Shown here in pieces: positions 1-12,571 of a DNA stretch of 64,000 nucleotides; the stretch's first letter is position 1, and the number at the start of each line of letters is the position of its first letter. The stretch comes from Cristatella mucedo (taxonomy: Eukaryota > Bryozoa > Phylactolaemata > Cristatellidae): contig WPIO01000112.1 in NCBI GenBank assembly GCA_009760855.2, forward strand, positions 489,501-553,500. Direction: 5' to 3'. The notes below the pieces were generated by a model. It had not been told where the DNA came from and searched no databases. It was given only the letters and a program-made list of their open reading frames with translations. The position numbers and the translations under genes are program-made.

Positions 1-195
1 ACTGAAGGTTCGTTGCAACCTGATCTCTATTAGAAAAAGTATGAATTGGTATGCGACATTAAAGAAACACTGACGATTCACACCAGACTGGTAAGCGGAA
101 GGGGTAGGAGGGAGGGCCACTATTATTCTTTCAGGATACTTTTAGTTAGGATGTCAATCAATCGCCGGCTTGTAGCTTGCCTTAGTTTGCCATTG

Positions 196-288
196 TCACA
201 GCTTAAGCAACCTGGCCTGACTCTTTGAATCCTGTACAATTTCACAGCTTAAGCAACCTGGCCTGACTCTTCGAACCCTGTACAATGA
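196..288 (+). repeat. Tandem duplication of about 46 bp in copy A intron
   Basis: The unit from cacagcttaagcaacctgg to the cctgtacaat end is present twice, with three mismatches. The rest of 1-663 is intron of copy A with nothing else recognised. Confidence 0.8.
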
Positions 289-663
289 GAGAATCGCCTA
301 AAACTGTCTTAATCTGGTGCAAGCCATGTCTACGTGATTTTGGAGTCACCATGGATGTCAAGGGCTGATGGAGGCCAGCTGTGTGTGAAGAGTCTTTGCA
401 AGTTTGAGAGTAATGTTCGCATTTATTGAGTTTTCAAAGTTCTCCCATCATCTTTATCTGCACCGGGGTCAATATCACCCTCTCTTTTCTGTAGCTACGT
501 TTGACTTCTTTTATCAGGGTGCTTAATAATCATCTGGGCTAATTTTTAGCAGATTTCAGCGGTCATGGCATGCAGGCACGATCGCTTCCCTTCTGAGTGG
601 AGTATTTCAATGCGTTCAAAGGATTTCAATGTGTCAGCAGCATGTACCTTTTGGACCGTTTAG

Positions 664-753
664 ATCTTTAGCGGACTCCTTGTCAACATAAAGAAGATTG
701 CTGATTGGCTGAAGTGGTTGCAATGGTTCAGCATTTTCAGATATAGTCTTCGG
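664..753 (+). CDS. Copy A exon 16
   Basis: Acceptor ccgtttag, donor gtaagt, phase 0 on both sides, 30 codons. It encodes IFSGLLVN, then a lysine-rich turn, then [15 protein letters not shown], which aligns with the human ABCG2 segment around FSGLLVN and WLQYFSIPRYG. Confidence 0.88.
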
Positions 754-3214
754 GTAAGTAACTTGTCATAGATTAGCAGGTTAGATGGCAAACACTTGAC
801 GTAAAGTCATGTTGCCATACATTGTTCACACTTAATTCGGCTGATAATTAGATAACTTTTGATGGGCCATGTGCTGTATGCCGAAGTACTGATCGAGACA
901 GCTGCATTTCCTGATCTCATTGGTGCTATATCGAGAACGACTTCTGACTGGTAGCATTACTATTGTGCTTTGTACATGGCAAGCACCTGCCCAAACCTGA
1001 GGCACACATCTACACCTCGGGTGTGGCTTCCAGTAGCTGAATAGGTTGATTGAGGCGGGGGACTGATGCATACGTGTCTTTCATGCCTTGACTTGGCCAT
1101 TGCAGGCGTTGTCAATCAACGAACTAAAGGACAGGTGGTTTTTCTCTACTGTCAACGGCACGTCTCAGGCTCCACCCGATTGGTAAGTGGATCCCGGACT
1201 GCTACACATTCACTATGCTCGTTATGTCTTTAATGTCAGCTCTTTCGTCTGTTGGTAGAAAGCAAAAACCCCGATTCATCGAGGGTCGCTCAGTAGAGTG
1301 CTGTTTTGCGTGCAATATGCAGCACGATGCCATTGTAGATTGGCGTCGAGTGTTATAGCTCCTGTTTCACCTACGTGTGTTTGTACTTGCCATATACAGT
1401 AGGCAGCATTCAACATTCGTAAGTAGTGCGTAATGGATAGTGCTGCTGCTCTTCACGATTCGCGGATGCCTATCTAGATAGATATTTGCTGCTTGAATCG
1501 ACGTGAAAATTTCTAATGTATTTTCAGTTCTGCGTGTACATCACTTAAGTAGTTCCTTTTCTAAATTTGATGAGATAGGTATTGCTATACATGAGCACGT
1601 CTAGTAAAAGTTATCCCACCGAAGTCAGAAATAAACTACTGCATTGCTGTACAAGAATAGCTGAACTAAGATGTTAACTTTTAACGCTATCTGATCCGTG
1701 CAATTTGGGCCAAGTAATGCAACTTGCAAGGCACACACCCACGCAGTAAAAGCTGTTTAAAAGTCACAAGCATGCACCTCAAAGAGCGTCAGACACGTCC
1801 TTTGATGTAACAAGGGTTAACAACTTGAAATACAAGTCGCACGTAATGTAGAGATCGGTAGATTTGTTACATGTAGATAGGTTGCTTCCGGTTTACAATG
1901 GTTGGAATAGGTTTGCATGATCATGTTTTGATTGCTTTCTTTACATGTGGCAATCATCTGCGCTTCAGATCCGTTATTAAAATGCGTGTCTTTTGAAAGG
2001 TACCCTAAAAAAATATTCGATTTTGGGCCAATTTCCACAGTATTTTCTCAGCATATTTCCTCAAGGAATGGGAATAATGGTTTCTGTCTCGCATTAGCTT
2101 GGGTCGCTACCTTTGACTTTGAATTTGCATCATTTTAGTCTCAGCTTAAGATGCTTCTGTTCTGCTCAGCTTTCCCTAAACCTCTGTAAGCTTGTCTTTT
2201 TTGTTCTTGTGTGCTTTCCTTGCTTACCTGCACTTACCTGTGCTTTTCTTGCTCACCTGTGCTTACCTGTGCTTTTCTTGCTTACCTGTGCATAATTCAG
2301 TGCATGCTTCGAGCCATCGGTTGTGCTAACTCGCGACACTGGGTGCATTCTAGGTGTTGTCCGATCTGGTCTAATCATGATACTTATATGCCTTTGCTTG
2401 CTTCTCTAAACATTTCACCTTGCATTTCACCTAAACATTAACCTTTGGCTATTGCATCTCTTGCGGTGTGTTCTGAAGTGCTGAATAAATACTTGATTCT
2501 CGTGAACTTATTGATGGGTTTTTGACATATTCTTGAGTATTATTATAGATTATTCAAACTACTTTAATATTGCTATTATTATTATTATTGATTGTATTAT
2601 GATTATCGGGGTATGTGAAAATGCTTTTGGCAAGGTAGTCTAGTGCTATGGAAAGGTCCATGATCATTGGAATGTTGTCCCAAATGAGTGTGGTTAAAGG
2701 TCAAACTTAAATGCTTACGATGCTTCCTGGCGGCCGTACTGACACGGACTGTTCTCGGCTCTGCAGCTGAGCATACTAGTCGATCGCTAGATCGCAGAAT
2801 TACTACCTTTACCGTCGCCGTTAGACTCGAGGCCTTGATATTCGATTCTCTTATCTGCAGATGCGTTATTATTGTATTTGTTTTTTCTGTACTAAAGTAC
2901 ATTTTCTGCAGAATGCTCTGCACGCAACCGATGGGCACTGTCTTGTGGTCTCAACCTTGTGCTGTCAACTTGCTTTTGACTCACGCCTCGCGATTATGCT
3001 TGCTTGCGGCTTGTCGGAGTGCCCCGGCTGAATGTCTTCAAGCATCCAAATCTGTCCATTTTATAGCAGTGGGAATTCATATCTGGCGAAACAGGGAATA
3101 TCGCATGAAGAGTCGTGGGATCTGTGGCAGAACGAGGTTGCCATGGCCGCCATGTCAATTATCCTGCTGGCGATTGCCTACATGCAGCTGCGATTCGGAG
3201 ACAAGAAAAAGTAG
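664..3214 (+). CDS. ABCG2-like: ABCG2-like half ABC transporter, copy A (3' end only, exons 16-18)
   Basis: Three exons (664-753, 1106-1182, 3067-3214) match exons 16, 17 and 18 of the complete copy B in length (90, 77 and 148 nt), phase and protein sequence. They encode the end of membrane helix 5 with the FSGLLVN leucine-plug motif, the last extracellular loop with an N-G-T glycosylation sequon, one loop cysteine made across the last splice junction, and membrane helix 6 ending in GDKKK and a TAG stop. In the ABCG2 family this region forms the outer gate and dimer contacts of a plasma-membrane drug and metabolite exporter. All upstream exons lie left of the window. The protein is more diverged from B and C than those are from each other, so A looks like the older paralogue. 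No AATAAA signal was found in the 400 bases after the stop. The open frames stay intact, so I see no sign of a pseudogene. Confidence 0.88.
1106..1182 (+). CDS. Copy A exon 17
   Basis: Acceptor attgcag, donor gtaagt. The 77-nt exon encodes ALSINELKD and, further on, an N-G-T sequon in the extracellular loop. It ends with the first two bases of a cysteine codon. Confidence 0.87.
2219..2290 (+). repeat. Short minisatellite in copy A intron 17
   Basis: About 2.5 units of a 30-bp repeat built from TGCTTACCTGTGCTTTTCT. The rest of intron 17 (1183-3066) is T-rich and holds no recognised gene. Confidence 0.7.
3067..3214 (+). CDS. Copy A exon 18 (last, membrane helix 6 and stop)
   Basis: Acceptor ttttatag. 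The first base completes the cysteine codon. The frame then reads SGNSYLAKQG, a conserved W-D-L-W-Q-N segment and a hydrophobic helix (AAMSIILLAIAYMQL), and stops at TAG 3212-3214. Human ABCG2 has TGEEYLVKQG at the same place. Confidence 0.9.
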
Positions 3215-3476
3215 CAGCCTAGCCACCATGACTGCTGGCTCCTTGCGGCCGGAGAATTGCCAAGACTTGGTCAGCTGGTCTTACCTACAGCAGCTCTACC
3301 AGAATTCTCCATGATGCTTGGCAGCGAGAAATCCGCTGCAGATCTATGGGTTTGAATGGCAGCGATGACTGACTGCTGCTGCGGGTTTCCTTCCCGCCCT
3401 GCTGAGTTTTTTCATAACTTCTTTAACTCGTGACTTAAGTGCTCTGGCGTATTTGAAAGATAAGTTTTTTATGTTT

Positions 3477-3742
3477 AACTAGCGAATCCTTAAGGGCTCA
3501 TCTCGTATGTCTAAAAAGCTGTTTCCTAGTTAGTTTTTGTTTGCTCACTTGTATTGCTCATGGAAATACAACAAGCAACTTTATTATTTAAGCGCAGCTT
3601 TTCCGGACTTTTTTAACTTGCGAATGATGAAGGGCTCGTCTCTTACGTCTAAAAAGTTGGTTCTTAATGTTTGCTGGCTTACTTGAAATGCTCATGGAAA
3701 TACAGCAAGCAGCTTCGTTATGCAAGCGCTGCTTTTACGGAA
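3477..3742 (+). repeat. Diverged tandem repeat (about 135 bp x 2) after copy A
   Basis: Both units contain AAGGGCTC, TCTAAAAAG, GCTCATGGAAATACA and end with AAGCGC(A/T)GCTTTTCCGG-like sequence. This lies in the 3' flank, perhaps the 3' UTR, of copy A. Confidence 0.7.
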
Positions 3743-3759
3743 AATCCCTGTGCTAAAAA

Positions 3760-3935
3760 AATACTAGCTGATTCAACAGCCTCTTTTGAATAGTGACAGA
3801 AGAGCCTTTACGGCTATCACCACCGCCTGCAGTGGAGACAAAGGATCGCCCACTACAGGATTCGAACCCACGACTTTGGCCGAGGTCGTGAACAGCAACC
3901 ACCTTGCATAGTGAGCCGCGGCTCACCGAATCCAT
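3760..3935 (-). mobile_element. tRNA-derived SINE, family S1
   Basis: On the minus strand it reads a tRNA-like A box region, then the B box GGTTCGAATCC, then GGTGATAGCCGTAAAGGCTCTTCTG and the end AGAGGCTGTTGAATCAGCT. It matches the other S1 copies in the window. Confidence 0.75.
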
Positions 3936-3954
3936 TTGAGCCTGCAGCTGCAAT

Positions 3955-4618
3955 CGAATTTCCGGAAAGCTGGCCTGAAAAATGCCACACTAACATCACC
4001 GGCGTCAAAACCATTTAAAACTGTACACCCGAGTCATCTCTTTTTGTGGCGATGGCGACGCAAGTCGGTATAAGCACTCTGACTTTTTAACCCCTGTTTG
4101 ATTCGTTCTATGACCCGTATGACCCCTGTGACTGCTTATGGAGCTACCGGAGCCAAGTTCTTTTAAAGCAGCTATGCAAGCTGGGAAACAGGAGTAAACG
4201 AACGATCATCAACCCTGGCAAGTTTAGTGAGGATCGTATATGCCGGCTATGTCATTATGGTTGAGCTAAGCTCAACAGCTGAGCTGCTGAAAGAGTCTTT
4301 CCAATAAGCTGCAGAGGACCTCATCTATGCTTGTAATCGCAGCTAGATTTATATCAAGTTTCTAAAGGACGAATCGCATGGACTCACTCCGTTGTTTGTC
4401 TCGCTCACTCTGTAAAAATCTAGACAAACTAGGTCTGGAACTCAAGGAATTGGTGATATATTCACCGAGATAGTGGCCATGCAAGCGAAATCTTGGCTTC
4501 AGCCAGCGAGCGAGAAGAACTGCAGACTGTCGGTTCTCGGTTTCGCCCCTCACCGGAAAACCTTTGATACAGCGACGCGTATATGATGGTAGTGGATCCG
4601 ACGATGGCTTTTGTTACA
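3955..4618. other. Intergenic, nothing recognised
   Basis: No conserved frame, tRNA-like box or LINE similarity seen. Confidence 0.5.
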
Positions 4619-4665
4619 GTTCTTCTGCCGCTGTATATAACGAGGCTGTTTAATCAGCTAAATCT
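4619..4665 (+). mobile_element. 3' end fragment of SINE S1
   Basis: TTCTTCTGCCGCTGTATATAA, then GAGGCTGTTTAATCAGCTA: the S1 tail without its tRNA head. Confidence 0.65.
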
Positions 4666-4732
4666 ATGCAAGAGCGGGGTGAGGTGCTTTAGTTCCTGTA
4701 TCGGCAAGCCTTGAGAGCAGCCTAGTGTTACA

Positions 4733-4733
<1 letters not shown>

Positions 4734-4782
<49 letters not shown>
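4734..4782. repeat. (TA)n microsatellite
   Basis: About 24 TA units. Confidence 0.95.
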
Positions 4783-4786
<4 letters not shown>

Positions 4787-6359
4787 CAAATTATCAGCAG
4801 ACTTAAGAGCAGCTCGGTGGGTATGACTTGGAATTTTACTAAAGCGAACGAATATCTAAATAATGAAGTAGAAGACAAAGATAGAGGGCAGCTCACAATA
4901 AGAATTTGTATTTATACAAGTATTAAATATGTAAATCATAAATACTAGTATATATTTGTATACATAATAAATAATACATCAAGTATAATAAAGATATAAC
5001 ATTCAAATGTAAATATAATGAGCAATAAATAACACACTTAATTACATCGGGGGATTTTGAAAGCAGTTTTGGGGAGGGAGCACTATTATTTTATATTATA
5101 CAAGACTTTTCGTTAATAAATATTAGCGCCTTTCATTCTTTAGCTTTCGTGCAGCTTTTACATTTAATGCATCGCGAGCTGACTTTGAATGTTCAGACTT
5201 GCAACTAATGACCGTGCACACTGACACCCACCAAAAGCATACGCAAATCAAAACAGTCTTCCAGTCTTATTTTCCCCCCTTTAAATGGTGTCATGAATGT
5301 ATATGCATATTCGAACGTATACTTATTTCTTTGAAATTGGTAGCCATTCAAGGTAATTAATGTGGTGACGAATTCGAAGAATTCATTAAAAAGATAACAC
5401 GATAATTCAAAAAATCTCTCCGCGGGAAACTTGAGAGAGCACACTTGAGGAGCAAGGAAGTCAGATAGGTAGGCTGCTGTAACCGTGTGGAATGACGTGT
5501 AGGCTGGAGAGATAATCTTGGAGTGTCGATGCTAAGCTTGATATAGAGCCAGACGAGATCAAAGAGAAGTGGGTGATGTGACAGTTTCACTGCCGACGTC
5601 GGTCGAGCTGCTAAGTCTCCCTCCGATTGCAGCCGTTAAAGGGCACAGACCTGAAGTCCTGAGTAGAGGGAATTGTGGCGACCCACACGTCAAGTGACCA
5701 ACTCGTGGAATACACGAGTCTCTGCGTCCGCGTAAACGCAGAGCCTAATTTCGGTCACTTTTCTCTGCTGAAAGTACATACATTGAGCCCCTGGGGAAGT
5801 GTGTTATTGTGGTTATATAGTGACGAGTGATTTTGGAGCCGCACACCTAAATTACTGTTAAACGTAGATACACAGGTCGTCGTTGATAAACAAATCGTTG
5901 ATAAATCCTACATGGTTACGCTTTAAAAGTCTTCTCAGTTGACTTCCCATGTATCTTCATACTCTGATATTCCTCGCTGAATTAGGACCTCACCCAGTTT
6001 AGCATTTTGCCGATGATGTCCAAGCAAATCGAGAGGCCTAAATCAATAAAAAATAATTAGACGGTCAAACGTGTCTAATGTGCTGAGAGATTCAAGAAAT
6101 CTCGCATAAACGCCCTGCCCGGATCAACACTATGCAGGAAGTCATTCTAAACATGCATTGGAGCAATTGTTGGGGATGGAAGGCCATTCGTAAATCTCCA
6201 TCGGAACTTGCAAGCTGGATTCGATGAAATCGTCTGGCTGTTGGGAAAGCACGCGTTCAAGTGTCTAGGAAAAGGATGCAAAAGTGAGAGTGTGCGGAAT
6301 TTGCTTAGTTTGCTGATAATCCGGTGTCCGCTTTTTGATGAGTGGCCTGACTGAAGCTG
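4783..6359. other. Intergenic, AT-rich, nothing recognised
   Basis: AT-rich to about 5580, then a more balanced block with TGTGGCGACCC at 5675. No coding frame supported. Confidence 0.5.
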
Positions 6360-7095
6360 TATGTAATGTAATGTAATTTATCTCCTTCAGTAACTCCACA
6401 AAGTCAAAAAGACCATGTGGGTGTTACGCAGGAGAGTTTTATATAGCGCACTCACAGCCTAAGCGGCTTTTGGTACGCATTCGGTAGCCAACAGACTTCG
6501 TCTCACGCAACAAAGAGAAAGTGGGAAGCATAGCAGAGTTAGGAAAGCAGTTGAGGTAGTGAGTAGCATAGAAGTAGCAGTTCAGGACCGCTGAAAAAGA
6601 TGTGCCATAGTCGGCAGTTGGAGAGTAGATGTCGTTGCGTAAGAATTGTGGAAGCAAGCTCCACAGTCTAGGACCTGCAGAGCTAAAGCTTCTGTCGCCA
6701 ACTGTCTTTAAGAGGAGGAACGGGACAGCTAATTTAGTGTCCACACAGGACCTGAGGGCGCGAACAGGCTGAAACTGATGCAGCAGTTCAGCTAGGTATG
6801 AAGGAGCCAAGCCGTGGCGGGCCTTGTGGGTCCGGAGGGCTAGGGCCTTTTACGCTAACAGGTGACGCGATCACAATATTTATGCTGGACAGCAGCAGAT
6901 CCATGCACCTCGCAGGGAGACTGATTGGGGCAGCGTCATAATGGCAAGCGGTCATCTAAGCCTGGGACACAAATGAGCGAATCAAGTCCAATCGAGGCAG
7001 GCGTGAGAGAGGCACGAGAAGTAAAACATGGCGACATGTAGCTGCACTCGGGAGAAACAAGAGCGAGAGGTTAGAATCCCTAATCCGAACTGCCT
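6360..7095 (-). mobile_element. LINE family A (CR1/L2 type), 5'-truncated
   Basis: Begins with the family A tail (TGTAATGTAATGTAATTTATC on +, so TACATTACA at the 3' end). The minus frame 6810-6439 encodes the C-terminal part of the reverse transcriptase [35 protein letters not shown]. Interrupted by stops further upstream. Confidence 0.85.
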
Positions 7096-7129
7096 TAACC
7101 CCGAGGAATTTTAAAGAAGCCTAAGTAGC

Positions 7130-8777
7130 GATTGAGATCGGTGAGCATCATTTTCTTCATGGGCGCCGCTGAAGAAGAAGAAGATGCATCGTGGACCTTT
7201 GCTTTGATCCCTCCCAGCTCTCCAGCATGCAGCTGCCTTCACTCCGCTGACATCAATCAGCACACGGATGGCAGGATGGCGTCGAGCTTTCTCAAATTGA
7301 ATGATGATAAAACAAAGACTTACTAGCTGTGGGGAAAATCGAGTGTTCAAATCAAAAACTCGAAATCTTAGCGCTCAAAGTCGGCTCAGCCAGCATACTG
7401 TCACAAACGTGGTGTGCGGCTTCCACGTCCGGTCAGAACTAGGCCGAAAACCCAGCGCTCTCGCAGCGGTGCTAGTCTTAGCCGATGGGGAATACCGGAC
7501 GAATACCGGTGACGCCTGAATCTTATAGCACGGCTAGCTACTTCTAGGTGCTGCACCGATGCACGCTGGTGCACGCTAGCACTAGCAGGACAAGGCAGAG
7601 ATGAATATCGCTCGTACCTTAACATATCAAGTCCATATCCAGAATGTAGACAAGTCTTTAGCAGCGAACTGTTACATGCGTCCGATAGCGACCTCGGCAA
7701 ACACCGACGGCTCTCCGTCTAGAGCTCAAACCAGCTCCAATGCCGATGCCGAATCCTGAATCGCAACTACTCAGGGCGCTGGATTTTAATGCGACCTCGG
7801 CAGTGTGAACTATTCTATAATCGCATAATCGTGAACAATAACTATCAGGCTAGTCTGGCTAGTTTAGCTGGCGCCACAGTTTCATTATCTCCTAGTGCAT
7901 CCGCACGAAATCTAGGTGTCCTGCTGCACATTAACTTTTCACGAGACGACCGCGTCAACTCAACAGTCAAGCCAGCCGACTGTCAGCTATAAAACTTTGC
8001 TAAATTTGGGCTTACTTAGACGGAGAAACTTCGTCTAAACTGGTCCATGCATTTGGGGCCTCCCATCTCGACTTATGTTATTCACTGCATGCTAGTCCAC
8101 CGGCCTGTGCAATCAGGCGCTTACAGTTGGTGCAAAACTCCGCGGCTAGGCTTGTCTGTCGTGAGCGTCGCAGCTGCCACATCAAACCATTTCACGCCGA
8201 CCTGCACTGGCTCCCAGTCAAGAAACGCATCAACTTCAAGGTTCTGTCACTCACTTTAGGTCTCTCTATTCTTTGGTCCCATCCTGCATATCAAACAATT
8301 TTCCCACCAAGCTAAGCATCGCACCACCTGCTTTTCTGACTCAAATCGTTTAGCTTTACCTCGCGGGAACCCTAAATTAAATGGAGATCGTGCCTTTAGT
8401 TCGTACACCCTCAAAGCTTGGAACTCACTCTCTGCTAACATATCCACATCCCTGACTCAGAGGACATTTAAAAGACGCTAAAACTCACCTGTTTATCAAA
8501 ACATTTATTGGGTCCTCGTGATTCGTGTTTTGTGTGCTTATGCATATTGACACTGTCCATGCTAACTACTAACCATATGTTAAACGTTAAAACTGTGCAT
8601 GTCACCTCTAATCACGTTATTCTTGTTGACATTATGCATGTTACCACTAACCATAATATTACTCACCATTCAATTGCATTTCCCTTTGCAGCAAATATAA
8701 AGCGCCTAGAAAGAGATTGAGTTCTTTGAGGGCGCTTTATCAAGTGCATTATTATTACCATTATTATTATTATTAAC
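7130..8777 (+). mobile_element. LINE family B (CR1/L2 type), broken
   Basis: 7137-7400 carries a frameshifted piece resembling LCFDPSQ and FLKLNDDKTKT of the reverse transcriptase. 7405-7790 is unrelated sequence. From about 7850 the element continues through [15 protein letters not shown] and WLPVKKRINFKV to the tail AAGCGCCTAGAAAGAGATTGA and ATT repeats ending at 8777. Confidence 0.75.
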
Positions 8778-9039
8778 CAATTGATAATACTTAGTTTACA
8801 GCAAGTGTAAAGTGCAATTAGTGTCATTAGCCTGAGTCCTTTTTTGCACAGACTGAAAAAAGCAATATTGCAGGTGTGACATCGCACGAGTGTCTTGGTC
8901 GAGTGTCTTTCGTTTCATCAATAAAGTTGTTTGGTCCCGGAGATTGAGTGACCGTATGGCCGCATGTGGTGGGAAGTGGCCTCAATGTCACTTTTAAGGT
9001 CCAGATTGAACTGAAAATGCTTCGTAGTACGTTCTAAAC

Positions 9040-9225
9040 CAGCGGTTCTCATACTGTGGGTCGCGACTCTTTTGGGGGTCGGGTTTCACAGGGGTCGCCT
9101 AAGACCATCGGAAAACACGCATTTCCGCATTTTGCACACGATAATTTAATTTAATGGTTTGCGGTCGCCGCAACATGAGGAACTGTATGAAAGGGTCGCG
9201 GAATTAGGAAGGTTGAGAACCACTG
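9040..9225. mobile_element. hAT-type MITE, 186 bp
   Basis: Starts CAGCGGTTCTCATACTG and ends GGTTGAGAACCACTG, giving terminal inverted repeats. It is flanked by a perfect 8-bp target duplication TTCTAAAC (9032-9039 and 9226-9233). The element has GGGTCGCGACTC near the left end and no coding capacity. The 8-bp duplication and the CAG(C/T)GGTTCTCA ends are characteristic of the hAT superfamily. Confidence 0.88.
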
Positions 9226-9233
9226 TTCTAAAC

Positions 9234-9959
9234 TGTCTTTTAAATGCAGTTCATGTTTTCGCGAAGCCGGCTTTTCAGAGGCACCGGTCCATGCGGTAAC
9301 GTACGTAAGAGCCCTAGGCGAAAACTTGAAACGAGATGAATCCTCAATTTGGAAGAGGGGAAGCGGAAGCAGGGGGAAGGGAAGGGAATGGCGAAGGGCG
9401 GGGAATGTCTCTGCAGATGTATGGGGCTACAAAACAATTATTCAGTGTACACGTTCGTTCTGCAACCCCGCTCCATCCAACTCGGCCTAAAGACTGAACT
9501 GTAGCGTAGCCATGGCAGCAGGACATTCCTACCTCCGCAGCTTACTGGTAGCTAATAATAGCAGTTGTCGCTCTGGTGCAATCCGGTCTATTCTGAGACG
9601 ACTGGTGACACACTCGCCTCCGTATAACCCAGCGAAGTCACGAGATAGATTTTTCCTCTGAGCATATTTCTTTGAACCACAATATATTCATTGTAACTCA
9701 CCTCTTAACATCAATTCAAAACAAACATTATAATATTAGTAATAATGGTAGTACATTTGTGTAACACTCTCAGAAAACTAAATCCCCGTCTAGGTACTTA
9801 AAGTAAGCTGCAAATAAAGGACGTCAAAATTACTAGTGATAACATAAACGGTGTCGGCCTCCATGAGCCCCCAAAAGGTCTTAAAAGAAAATTCACAAGG
9901 ACTCAGCAAATTTTCGTAAGGAGTAGTGCGTTTTTAGCTTCTGCTTTAATATCGATGAT
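9234..9959. other. Intergenic, nothing recognised
   Basis: A purine-rich patch at 9350-9400; no gene or repeat family identified. Confidence 0.5.
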
Positions 9960-10270
9960 TCCGCGATGTCGTGACGTCTGTCGGGAGTCAGGTCCAGGCT
10001 TTGGGGGCATATGAACTAAAGGCAAGGACGCCATTAGATTTGAAGTTGGTTCGAGGCGCAGCGAAACGACTCAGTCAAGTAAGAAGGGTGGATGGTTTGA
10101 TGCCTAGCCGCATTGGATACTACTTCGGACGGGTAAGCTGGAGCGCGAGAATTAAGTGGCCAAAAAATAAACGAGTGACATAGCTACGACTTCGATGTGC
10201 TGCTTGATTGGAAGCCAGCAAAAGTCTGTGTGAAGTGGTGTAGCGTGAGAATTGCGGCTTGAGTTGTGCT
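9960..10270 (-). mobile_element. Old LINE family B fragment
   Basis: Contains CAGGCTTTGGGGGCATATGA and AAGGCAAGGACGCC, diverged from the family B block AGGCTTTGGGAGCATACGAA that encodes [12 protein letters not shown] on the minus strand. 10271-10600 holds nothing recognised. Confidence 0.55.
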
Positions 10271-10604
10271 CGACTGTTCTTTAAATATACTATCACCATT
10301 ATCACACGTAGGGATGACTTTGCTTGCAAGCTTATTCACCACTAAGACGAATGTGTTTGCTATGGCGGCAAAATGCATTCTTGCTCCTCTTATTGCTTCT
10401 CCGTGCGACACCTTGGCTCTCCAATAATTAATTTACTGGGAAGTTATTCACGAGTTCAACAGAAAAGCGCCATGTAATGCTATGCAGCTTGACATAACAC
10501 AAACCAGGTTTCGGACAGCACGACATAAGATGCTCGCAGTTTCAGATAGCTTGCCATTAAATTACATGGCTTAATTCTCTAATTCTCGATCCTGGATAAT
10601 CCCG

Positions 10605-11560
10605 ATAATCGATCCTGGATGTCGGAAAAACTTCTTGAAAGTAAATGACGATGAAATCGAACTGCTGGTCATAGGACACCCAAAGCGTGTGGCTGGATGA
10701 AAAAGTTTTGCTGCTCTAATAGGTGATGCTGCTGTGCGACCAATACCACGATCAAAATTTAGGTGTCGTTTTTATAGCTGCCTACATTTTAAGAGCTTCA
10801 TTCGGAAGACTGCTTCTACACCTAGCCATCACGTTGGATCCCTATCTAACATTAGGAGCTGTCTTCCACAGTGGCTGGCAAAAAATTTAACATGCTCCTT
10901 ATCTCTGTCTCGGCTTAATTATTGTAATTCACTTTTGGCTGGGCTACCAAATAAAGCAACTGGGCCACTGCAGCTGAATATGAATATGGCTGCAAGGCTA
11001 GTCTTCAAGTCCCAGAGGTTTGAGCACGTGCCTGCTTTGCTAAAAGAGCTAGGATGGATGCCGGTTGATCAACGGATACAAAGCAAAGTTTTTACACTGA
11101 CCCACAAGGCCCGCCACGGCTTGGCTCCTTCGTACCTAGCTGAACTGCTGCACCAGTTTCAGCCTCTTCGTGGCCTCGGATCCTGTATGGACAATACATT
11201 AGCTGTTCCATTCCTCAGCTTAAAGACCGTTGGCGACAGAAGCTTTAGCCCTGCAGGTCATAGACTGTGGAACTCCCTTCCACAATTCTTACGCAACGAC
11301 AACTACTCTCCTGCTGTCGACTATGGCTCATCCTTTTCAGCGGTCCTGAGCTGCTACTTCCATGCTATTCACTACCTCAACTGCTCTCCTGACTGTGTTA
11401 TGCTTTCCACTTTCTCTTTGTTGCATGAGATGACGCCTGTTGGCTACCGAATGCGTACCGAAAGCCGCTTAGGCTGTGAGTGCGCTATAGAAAGCTCTCC
11501 GGCGTAGCACCCACACAGTCTTTATGACTTTGTGGAGTTACAGACGGAGATATATCAGGT
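10605..11560 (+). mobile_element. LINE family A, 5'-truncated, with 257-aa open frame
   Basis: The open frame 10734-11507 is the C-terminal part of a CR1/L2-type reverse transcriptase ORF ([54 protein letters not shown]-terminal MRTESRLGCECAI). The 3' end runs GTGGAGTTACAGACGGAGATA. The catalytic YADD part is missing, so it cannot move by itself. Confidence 0.88.
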
Positions 11561-11810
11561 TACAAATGTGCACAGACCGGAAGCTCGTAATACGCCGAGA
11601 ATAACGACCCAGCGCTTGATATCCTGCATGCTGCGCTACCAACAACGCGGCAATGAAAAAAGGTAAAGCAATAGCCTGTATAGTACGGCTGACACGACAG
11701 TTGACTTCCAGCCGACTTGCTAGCAGGCTCACAGCAGCTCGCGCTCTCCGGACTCCCTGAGGGGCCGACCGTTCCTCCAGTACAAGAGAACGACTGCGGT
11801 CAGATTACGA

Positions 11811-11986
<176 letters not shown>

Positions 11987-12029
11987 GCCCAGTCAGAAGT
12001 CGGACAATAATCGCTTTCGTACATTATTG

Positions 12030-12330
12030 TACACCGTGCTGCTCATAGGACGCGGATTATCGCGGCTATCTCATTAGCGCTCGATTCTAATTCAGCGGCC
12101 AGCACATTGCTGGTAATCCGGGTTCACGCTCGCTCATCTTCCGCAATCGCAGGGCATTACGATGCCACAATCTCGTTCGTACACAAAGTGATACTTGTGC
12201 TGCTTACAAAACTAGGATTATTTCGGCGGCTATTCGTTAAAGTTCGCTCAGCTCCAAGCTCTAGCGGCAAAGCTCGTAGATCGAAACTGAGGCTCAGCTG
12301 CCTAACTCATTGTTCGTAATCGCGGGGCAT
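12030..12330 (+). repeat. Two-unit tandem repeat upstream of copy B promoter
   Basis: Unit 1 (12030-12160) and unit 2 (12190-12330) share the order gtgctgct, ggattat, cggctat, attc/gttc, and end in AATCGC(A/G)GGGCATTAC. A single related block lies at 44005-44140 before copy C. Confidence 0.6.
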
Positions 12331-12571
12331 TACAGCAGGAACTGCGACTCCCGCTGACCTTCATGGAGGTCAGTGCGGCAACGGGGAGGTCATTGATCGC
12401 CGTAACAATGCTTATTCGCTTTTTTTTTGATAAGTAGCCCTTGTACAACAAAGCGTGCGAAGCTCGCGAGCGGTGGCGCGAGTCGCTGGCCGAATAGTGA
12501 ACGCAGCGCACACAACGAACGGCTTGGGGGCTGCCCTGGCTGGACGGCCACCGGATGCTATTGGGACAATG

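Noticed and set aside
2688-3314. 208-codon frame over the end of copy A
   Set aside because: It reads through the intron and crosses exon 18 in the wrong frame; the transporter frame is the conserved one.
5640-5900. LTR suggested by TGTGGCGACCC
   Set aside because: No matching end, target duplication or second copy could be found in the window.
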